64,000 bases of DNA from Amoebophrya sp. A120 (Eukaryota > Sar > Dinophyceae > Syndiniales > Amoebophryaceae), in contig CAJINV010000002.1 in NCBI GenBank assembly GCA_905178155.1, positions 6,490,476-6,554,475 on the forward strand. Reading direction: 5' to 3'. The translations under genes and the position numbers were made by a program. Below the pieces are notes generated by a model. It worked only from the letters and a program-made list of their open reading frames with translations, made no database searches and was not told the DNA's origin. This document shows, piece by piece, positions 56,804 through 64,000 of this stretch. How positions within the stretch are numbered: position 1 is the first letter of the stretch; each line of letters starts with the position of its first letter.

Positions 56804-58596
56804 GGTGAAATCTGTGTTTGGTTGTTCATGATCTCGTCGTCATGCGGCCGCTACGCAAGGGAAACCCATCTGCTGCCGAAACGCAAGCAAAGGAGCAAGG
56901 ATTTTACTGATGTCGGAGTGCAGAATTGCGACCATCAAGTTGTAGTTGCGCAGGGGTTCGTTTCCTGCTTGTTTGAAACAGCAGCGCAGAAGAGATGGAC
57001 ACTTCCTAGCCTATAACGTACGATTAGGAAATAAAATGTGCCATGGAAGTAGATAACAAGCACAGAAGTCAAAGCTCTTTAGCTTTTACAGGCCTGAGAA
57101 TATAGGTGGATCGTGGTTTGAACAATCAACATGCACATGCTCCTCTTCTATCTGAAGAACTTCGGCTGAGAATTTGGCTTGGGTTTTGCTAGACCAGTGC
57201 TTCTGTGTCGTTTGTGACGGTCAATCATACGAAGCCAAACAGTACGCAGCGGTGGTCTCGACGTGCGGGAGTGGTCAGTGACACTACTAGAGTATACAGA
57301 GAATAAAGGCCTTCCCTCGCGGAAGAAACAGACGAAAGGCCTCTTGGTATTGGCTGGCTCGACCACCTGCTAAATTTCTGGTACGAAGAGGTACTAGAAG
57401 AGCATCTCGCCACAGGCACAGCAGCTCGAGGCGCAGTTGCTATCCAGTTTTTTCCTGCGATAGAAAAGGTGGGAGGTCCTCGCTAGCACATTGTAGAACC
57501 TACCCCGTCCATGTTTACGACTTTTTCAACTTCTTTATTTTATATCAGGCAGTGTGGAGATCGTCGGGAGCAGAATCATGTGCACCGCGATCAGATAAAG
57601 AATGTAGATCTCAACAACTGAAAAAATGACACGACGAATTTGCGCTTTTGTTGTAGCGACAACTAAAATACAAAAGGTTGCAAGCACGAATGAAATCTTC
57701 CACTATTGATTGCTTTCATCTCCTCGACATATGATGAATTTTACACAGTATGTATTCGCTTTTTCCTGCGACGAACAGGAACAAAAGCAGGCTGAGAAGT
57801 CGGATCAAAAACGTGTTGACGAGTTGTTCATGCAATTTTCGCTCGTTCGCTCGCACTCCCCGTGGAGATCTTCGAGAAGATCATTGTGGGAGACCCTAGC
57901 TGTTTCGGTTTTGTGAAGATTCATCACGCTCCTGAGAAATGTCGCTGTCGTGCTGGCGCCAAGATATTTATGATCACTTCGATCTTTTGCGAACATATCA
58001 ATATCTTTTGCATTTGATGTCGTGAGCTGGTAAAAAGTTCGATGGTCACGTCCTCCTCTCGGCTGAGATTCCTGTTTCGAAAGTAGTTCCTCTTGAGATC
58101 GATGATCCTGCGAGATCTTAAGAAATGACTGGAAGCTCCTGGTAGATCTACAACTACAGCGAAGAAAATGTGATCATCGCTGCGCCCAGCATGCATTGAA
58201 TATCGGTTTCAGCATCATTGTACTCAACCCGAAGGCGTCGGGCTGGAACAACTACAGAATGCAGACTTTCCGCACGACGCTGACTCACGCTCACCGAGAA
58301 CAGCATTCTTCTTTAGTCTTCACACAGAGTACAAATTCTCTTCTAGTTAGTACTTGTTTTGTGCACTTTTATTTGAATAGCATTACGTAGACGTTACTCA
58401 CCCCGAACTTGCAGAGAAGAAGGCGACCTAGACATATATACCAAACGACCAACATTTTGGGCGAAGAATGAAGATGGAACGAGGACGACCAGAGGACCAT
58501 CTTCAACTACACCTGCAAAAACGTAGCATTATGTGTGGCGAAACAAAGCGAATAAAGATGAAGCTCGCGCATTCTTCCGGGCTTCGGTCTGAGTCG
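56804..58596. other. Intergenic stretch, no gene seen
   Basis: About 1.8 kb. Short open frames on both strands (for example 56822-57016, 57710-57916) are not protein-like. In-frame codons upstream of 58597 (from 58468) may belong to the next gene's leader. Confidence 0.45.
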
Positions 58597-61500
58597 ATGT
58601 CTCTTCGTCGCGCCGTAGTGCTTCGATTCTTCATCCTGCCGTTGTTCACTGTAGTCGAAGCGCTTCCGCGACCTGCCGTGGATCCGCATGCGTACTACGA
58701 GTTTCTGTTTGGCTACCCCGAAACAGAAGTTTTCACTCCGCCTGGGCACCGCGCTGACAATGCCACTAATTTAGCGATTAGGAACAACTTCGATGTCAGC
58801 TTTGAAAGGGTGCCGTTCGAACCGAACTACACAAGGACTCCAGATCATGGTGGAGGTGGCACGGCAAATAATCTTCAAGCTCAGGATATTCTGATTAAAA
58901 ACGTCCCCACACCAGAGTCAAGTTGGCAAATCTGCTAGACAAATCACACAGCTTTGGTCGTTTGGCATGACAAGTTTGTCCTCGTAGTGTAATCCTGTTT
59001 CGCTAGCTCAGAAGCATTACAGATCTAGCCTACCATACTGATTCTAGCATCACAAATTCCAAAACACGAATAGAAAATGCTTCTCATAGGGCTCCGCATG
59101 AGAAACTTTTTTGGCATGCAGAATTGCATGACAACTCTGGGGTGGATACGTTTTTACATAGGATACAGGATCCTGCCCTGTCGGAATTTCTCACCACTTG
59201 GGTTGCGAAGCTGAAGAGTCGGCTATCCTGAGTAAAAACGTACCCACACCAGAGTCAGGATGGGGATTTTGCAACACAAACCTAGGACTTTTGTGAGTCA
59301 CGCATGACAAGTTGCACTATGCAGTGTAGTGCAGGTTCGCAAGTGCAGCCGCATCACAGATTCATCTGCTCATCCTGTTCACAGCATCACAAATTCCAAA
59401 ACACGACTGGAAATGGCTCTCATGGGGATGCGCATTACAAGCCTTTCTGTCTTTGCAAATCTGCATTACAACTTTGGTGTGGGTACGTTTTTACTCAGGA
59501 TATCGGCGGAACAACCGAGAGCTGCATGCCGGGAAATTTTCTTCGATTACCGTGGGAGAATTTGAGGCGTCCCTGAAGCAGAAGCTCGCGGGAAAAAAAT
59601 TCACGGCTTTGTCCGATACCAATTCTACCTTCACCGCCAAACGGTTTACCTTGTCCGACGCGAGCACGGACATCGGACAAGTCACTGCGTCGCACCCGCT
59701 GGCCACCATCCAGGGCGCCAGTCAAATGAACGGCTTGGAGCAAACGTCGGACAACGCCGACCCGCATGGCATTGTGAACTACTTCTCTGACGACACCCAG
59801 GGCCCCGCAGTCGCCCTCACCGGGTTCGCCGGGACGCTGTGGCGCAACCACTTTGTGCGGCTCGGGAACACAACTCCGACGAACCGGCGACGTGTTATCG
59901 ACGAGACGGCCGCGACCCCGTACGACCCAGCGGACCTGTTTCGGGGGCAGACGGCTGATAATCTCGGGCCCGGTGGAATCAGGCGGCGGTTCGACGAAGT
60001 CCAGCAGCTGGACAGCTTCCACGGCGTGTGGGCCGCGATTCTGCAGGCCGCGGGTTCTGCCACGGACGCAAACGCCGCTGGATACCCGGTCCGCAACGGG
60101 TATCTGCAAGTTGATGATGTCCGAACGGAGTTCCAAAACGCGCGTAGAAGTACTACTACCGGTAACCCGGTCCTCGGGGACGCGCAAATCGAGCAGATTT
60201 TTCGCGACCGGCTCCGGGTGCACGTCCAAGAGGACACGGAGTTTACGGGCTACCGCGACGCGACTGGTCGCGGCCAACTCGCGCCGGATTTGGGTGGAGA
60301 CATCAATACCAGCAAGCCTTTCAAGGAAAAGCATCTGATTACCCAAGTGTACGGGTCCGGCATCCCCGGACCCTCCGCGGTCGACGTGGACGAGATATCA
60401 AATGTAAAAATGTCTGGGTCTGGAAGATTCTAAACTTGTAATGCTGTCTCTGGATTCTAAAAAAATTTGTATTGCATGACCAGCAAAAGGGCTCCAGTTT
60501 GTGCTACGTGGAGAGGGCATTTCTCATGCGGTAGAGGCATCACAAAGTCCTCTAAAGATCTGTGATGCTAGGGCATGCATCAGCATCACAGACATCATGG
60601 GTCATTCAAAATATGCATGACAAACCTGGCAATCTTCCAGACCCAAACACTTTTGTAGTTGATACGAGAATGCGCCGAACAACGTGGCGGTTTTCTACAA
60701 GAATTTTCTGCGGTACCAGTACCGTGCGGCCTTCGCCGTCGCACTGCGACAGGCGGTCAAGTATCGTATTTAAAAACGTCCCCACCCCATAATTGTCATG
60801 CAGATCTGCAAGCACAAGTGCACTTGTAATGCGTATCCCCATGATAGGCATTCCCGATCGTGTTTTGGAACTTGTAATGCTGTAAACAGGATAAGCAGAT
60901 GGATTTGTAATGCGACTAAACCTTGCTAAACTGCATTACAATACGGCCTGCAATTTGTCATGAGTGGCTCCCAAACCTTCAAGGTTTGTGTTGCAAAATC
61001 CCCATCTTGACTTTGGTGTGGGGACGTTTTTACTCAGGATATCAAGTGGAACTTCGGGAAGTCGTCGAGAAAGCTGTTTCTGACCGGGCTGGGGTACGGG
61101 GTGTGGTCGGGGGGGCAGGAAGCCGCGTTGACGGAGATTTTGAAAACCGTGATCGCCGAAGCGTTCTTCGCCTACCGGAACTGCGGCTTGGAGGTTCAGC
61201 TTATCGTCGGAGCGTCGCCGGCGGTGGTGAGCAATCTGCTGCAGGGGGTGCAAGAGAAAAAGCAGCAAATGCTCGCGGACAACAAGGACGATAGCGTCTG
61301 TGGACTGGGGTTGAATGATCCTCATCCAGGAGGCAATTCGCCTGGTGGAGGTTCTCCCGGTGGCGGCGGTTCTGGCGGTGGCGGTTCTGGTGGCGGTGCT
61401 GGTGGCGGTGGTGGTGCTGGCACTCATCCTCCAACAGTTCATCCAGCCGGCACGCCCAGGAGCAGTTCAGTCACGTACACGCCGATAGTCTTTTGGGCGC

Positions 61501-61826
61501 TCTACGGTGTGGTTTTTTTGAGCTTCCTGGTTGCGGGTGTGGTCGTGTGTGTTTGCCTGTTGAAGAACAAGCCAGGCTGCCGTGGTAAGGGTGCACCAGG
61601 TTCATCGGTGGTTGTTATTGTTAACGATCATTATGCAACTCCACCTCCAGGCGAGCAGCAGGCTCAGTTCAACAAAGGTGCTCCTGAGGGGGACCTCGCT
61701 CCAAGACCTGCCGAGGGCCAAGCTTTGCCGGTTCTCAGAGACAGTAGGGATCTTTCGGAGGAGGTAGAAGAGCCGGGAATTGGGCAGCCGCTCCTGGTGA
61801 CGGGAGAGCGGGAAGATGTGGTGTAA
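58597..61826 (+). CDS. Predicted type I membrane protein with conserved-looking ectodomain, five exons
   Basis: Exons 58597-58886, 59171-59223, 59508-60395, 60670-60761 and 61047-61826 (2,103 nt, 700 residues). ATG 58597 is chosen because it begins a signal peptide (MSLRRAVVLRFFILPLFTVV to about residue 24). The ectodomain contains HPLATIQGASQMNGLE, IVNYFSDDTQGPAVALTGFA, GTLWRNHFVRLG and, after two junctions, LFLTGLGYGVWSGGQEAALT and LEVQLIVGAS. This order (ASQxNxLE, DxTQGPAxAL, GTxxRNxF, LTxxGxGV) recalls a conserved family of uncertain function I have seen in eukaryotes; I cannot name it. A Gly/Ser linker (about 536-566) precedes one membrane helix (about 588-613) and a Pro/Glu-rich cytosolic tail. 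All four introns are introners. Confidence 0.75.
58887..59165. mobile_element. Introner element, family B
   Basis: 279 bp, flanked by CAGGA (58882-58886 and 59166-59170). Removal joins NNLQAQD to PALSEF in frame; the next exon is 53 nt. Confidence 0.93.
59224..59502. mobile_element. Introner element, family B
   Basis: 279 bp, flanked by TCGGC (59219-59223 and 59503-59507). Perfect ends: TATCCTGAGTAAAAACGT and its complement apart from one site. Removal joins KLKSR to RNNREL in frame. Confidence 0.95.
60396..60664. mobile_element. Introner element, family A
   Basis: 269 bp, flanked by CGAGA (60391-60395 and 60665-60669). Removal joins VDVDE to NAPNNVAV in frame; the next exon is 92 nt. Confidence 0.93.
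60762..61041. mobile_element. Introner element, family B, reverse orientation
   Basis: 280 bp, flanked by TCAAG (60757-60761 and 61042-61046). The interior is the reverse complement of the interior at 59224, so insertion occurred in the opposite orientation. Removal joins LRQAVK to WNFGKS in frame. Confidence 0.94.
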
Positions 61827-62764
61827 ATAAATGCGGGGCGGTGGCGTTGTATTTACTAGGAGGGGTTCTATGCCGGCATTCCAGCGCGAGCGCGCAAAGC
61901 GGTCCTACATCCTTCCTGCTACCTCGATCTGAATAAATGTTGCGACGATCATTCTAAGTTCCAGTCAATGTGGCCAGGAAGCAGGATGTTTTTGAAACGC
62001 GACAGTGTACTCAGTCTCTATTGGTCTTCATTTGAGTACACACGTACGTATGTGAAAATCACCCGCTTTCTATTTTCTTTTCGTCAGAAGTGAAGGGCGA
62101 CTTGTGTCTGCTCTTCAAACACCTTCCTTACTACATAGAATCATCGAGGAGCGGGTATGCACGTGCTCTTTGCAGGGTCCGTGTGCAAACAAGCGAAAAT
62201 GACGAAAATGTTATATGATACTCCACAGTAAAAGTTTTTTTTGTTATTTCTATTTCCCGGCCATCGGCATGCCAGATGTCACGATTTTTTTGTTTTTGGC
62301 ATGGGAAGTAAAAAAGACTGGCTCGAAATTAGCACTTGACGTAGGACGAAGAGCATTCCTTTCATGTATGATCGATAAGTGTGTTTTACCGTTTTGGAAG
62401 AAGCAGATTCCACGACTAAGTGCCGGTGCTGTTGGCAATGTGATAAAACATTTCACATCAAGTGTTCGACATGTACGACGATCGTTAATTCCGCGGAATG
62501 ACAGCTCAAGCCTTGTAGTTCTTCTTCCCGGGTGATTCGTTTCGAAAAATAGCCATCATAATTGATCTCTGCGGTAGTTTTCATATATGTCTTCTTCCGA
62601 CTACGCACTGACATTGTGTTGTGCAAAAAATCAAGTAGGCCTCAGCTGCTCTGAGCGCGAGCCAAACAGAGCAGATCTGCTTCCTGGATCTAAGGGCTGT
62701 ATGCTCATGTTTGTCTACTGATATTATTCTTGAGAAAATTTCAGTTTTTTACAAGTAAAAGAGA
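61827..62764. other. Intergenic stretch, no gene seen
   Basis: About 940 bases. A 106-codon + frame at 62215-62535 is hydrophobic at its start but overlaps a - strand frame and has no recognisable content; not called. Confidence 0.45.
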
Positions 62765-64000
62765 ATGCATTTCGTGTTTCTTTGTGCCTCTAGTACAACT
62801 AGAGGAACGACCAGGCGGGCGACCTCCTCGTCGTCTAGTTCTGCCAAACGCTTTTTCTCCAGCGCGTCATCTGCCGTGGCAGGCAGTTCCTCCTTCGCAG
62901 CCGAGTCTAACAGCAGCTTGCGCCGTAGGGCACGGAAGCTGGGTGTGAACCCAGCCGCCGCGCTATTTCAGCAGCATGATGATCAAATACTGCAGCCCCC
63001 GTCTGGAAGTAGTAGTAGAACAGGACAGAAACAGATGCAGACCAACGCCAACGATCCCAACTTGGATGCGGAATTCAACAACGAACTGAAGCGGCGTGCG
63101 CGGCCAAAGGGGAAGGAGAAATACCGAATCACGCAAGACTTTCTCGAGGCGGAAAAAGAGGAGCGAGACACGGTGCTGATGCCCAAAGACAACGTGCTCG
63201 AATCGCTGCAGAAAAAAGCGGTGGAGACCAAAGCGGAACTGAAGGCGAAGAAGATCCGCTTGCAGGAGAAGGAGCGCATTGCGCGCTCGAAGGTGGTCCC
63301 AGAACTCGGGTTCTGCAGGATCCCGCCCAGGAATGTCAACAAACGGAGTTGGTCGGAGGAAAGTTTATTGCAGGATGAAAATGATGGTTCCGGCTTCCGG
63401 CAAGAAGCAGAAGATATTAATAACGGCGACAAGTCTACTTCATCATGCACCTCCGCTCGCGAAGGACGAGAAAAGGAAAACCAAACCGCCGAAACCGGGA
63501 GTACGTTGGCTAGTGCACAGGAAGTTGCTGATGCGTATTTTGGTTCTACCAAGCGAGCGTTTCTCGGCCGCGAGGGAACATCAAGATCGACTGACCTAGG
63601 TCACGCGAGGGACAGCACAGCCGGTCGCAGAGCCGTCTCTTCTCGACCTGAGCCGGAGCCGCTGCCGTCGCAGCCGTTGGGAAGAATGACGCCAGACGTT
63701 TTGTTTTCCCGAATAAATAAGTCCGCTCCAAGTAGCAGTGCAAAACTTGTTCCACCCACCTCGGCGTGGTCTCACACCAGCATCATGAGCAGTGCAAGTG
63801 GACGAGGACAGCACCAAAAACACACCGACGACCACAATGCCGTGAAGTCGGTGGGTGGACTGGTCAGGAAATTGTGGAATTTGAACAAGAGTGGAGCTGC
63901 AGCTATTTCTGTAGCGAATCGACCACCAGCACAGAGTTCCTCCAGTTGTGGCTCAGCTTCAACATCACAAGAAATTTTCGAAATCCTAGACAGATTGAAA
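62765..64000 (+). CDS. Unknown protein, 3' end outside window
   Basis: ATG 62765 follows an in-frame TAA (62756-62758) and opens a frame with no stop for 412 codons to the last base. It starts MHFVFLCASSTTRG, possibly a very short or weak signal sequence, then a Ser/Arg-rich stretch. Residues about 95-190 form a charged helical region (DAEFNNELKRRARPKGKEKY, DFLEAEKEERDTVLMPKDNV, KAELKAKKIRLQEKERIARS), probably a coiled coil, followed by a Ser/Gly-rich disordered part. No family is recognised. No introner has yet interrupted it within the window. Confidence 0.6.
   Translation, partial: MHFVFLCASSTTRGTTRRATSSSSSSAKRFFSSASSAVAGSSSFAAESNSSLRRRARKLGVNPAAALFQQHDDQILQPPSGSSSRTGQKQMQTNANDPNLDAEFNNELKRRARPKGKEKYRITQDFLEAEKEERDTVLMPKDNVLESLQKKAVETKAELKAKKIRLQEKERIARSKVVPELGFCRIPPRNVNKRSWSEESLLQDENDGSGFRQEAEDINNGDKSTSSCTSAREGREKENQTAETGSTLASAQEVADAYFGSTKRAFLGREGTSRSTDLGHARDSTAGRRAVSSRPEPEPLPSQPLGRMTPDVLFSRINKSAPSSSAKLVPPTSAWSHTSIMSSASGRGQHQKHTDDHNAVKSVGGLVRKLWNLNKSGAAAISVANRPPAQSSSSCGSASTSQEIFEILDRLK

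Noticed and set aside
1169-61041. Reading the stop codons inside introners as ends of separate genes or pseudogenes
   Set aside because: Exact frame restoration at every junction after removal of element plus one flanking copy is far better explained by splicing.
62215-62535. A 106-codon + strand frame
   Set aside because: No recognisable content, isolated, and overlapped by a - strand frame; chance is likely in a 940-base gap.

Overview
The window looks like nuclear DNA of a compact-genome alveolate. My best guess is a syndinian dinoflagellate of the Amoebophrya type. Every gene I can support lies on the + strand in a head-to-tail array, there are no bacterial operon or ribosome-binding signals, proteins are rich in homopolymeric Ser/Ala/Gln/Asn stretches, and many genes are interrupted by short inverted-repeat elements that must be removed as introns. 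Such introner elements with mostly non-GT-AG borders are known from Amoebophrya. The species call is inference. No tRNA, rRNA or CRISPR array was seen.

The main result is a set of 22 complete introner elements (136-371 bp) plus the end of one more at position 1-45. All begin TAT and end ATA, have terminal inverted repeats of at least six sequence families, and lie between 5-bp direct repeats (18 exact, 2 with one mismatch, 2 more diverged). Removing each element with one repeat copy restores one reading frame across every junction, and the joined exon lengths of all six host genes are multiples of three. Only two of the 22 can be cut as GT-AG. Inside the elements, whatever their family, a short motif GCATNACAA or its complement recurs many times.

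Layout: 1-4922 end of a large unknown gene with five introners; 5355-6200 a poorly resolved gene; 6716-7156 an ADF-H (coactosin-like) protein; 7648-11932 a secreted or membrane-targeted low-complexity protein whose coding region is split by a GC-rich block between two 63-66 bp direct repeats; 12732-13643 a rhodanese-domain protein, followed by an unknown ORF that appears fused to a second copy of the rhodanese C-terminal part (13688-15262); 16217-18503 a secreted or membrane-targeted unknown protein; 20258-24214 a MGGC-starting protein with four introners; 24870-27321 a Lys/Glu-rich protein with GT-AG and GC-AG introns; 27449-28329 an FHA-like protein; about 28906-31010 a second GC-rich block without recognisable genes; 31246-35663 an amino acid transporter (AAAP family) with a 520-residue N-terminal extension; 36576-50439 a predicted 3,976-residue protein carrying two different superfamily 1 helicases; 50608-50951 a palindromic non-autonomous transposon; 51138-52814 a CCCH zinc-finger protein; 52939-56803 a large unknown protein; 58597-61826 a predicted type I membrane protein with four introners; 62765 to the window end an open reading frame that continues beyond the window.

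The genes do not form an obvious pathway. They divide into two structural classes: genes loaded with introners (at 47, 16217, 20258, 31246, 36576, 58597) and genes with no introner and either no intron or conventional ones (at 6716, 12732, 27449, 51138, 52939). The gene at 24870 looks intermediate, having conventional splice sites around introner-like interiors.
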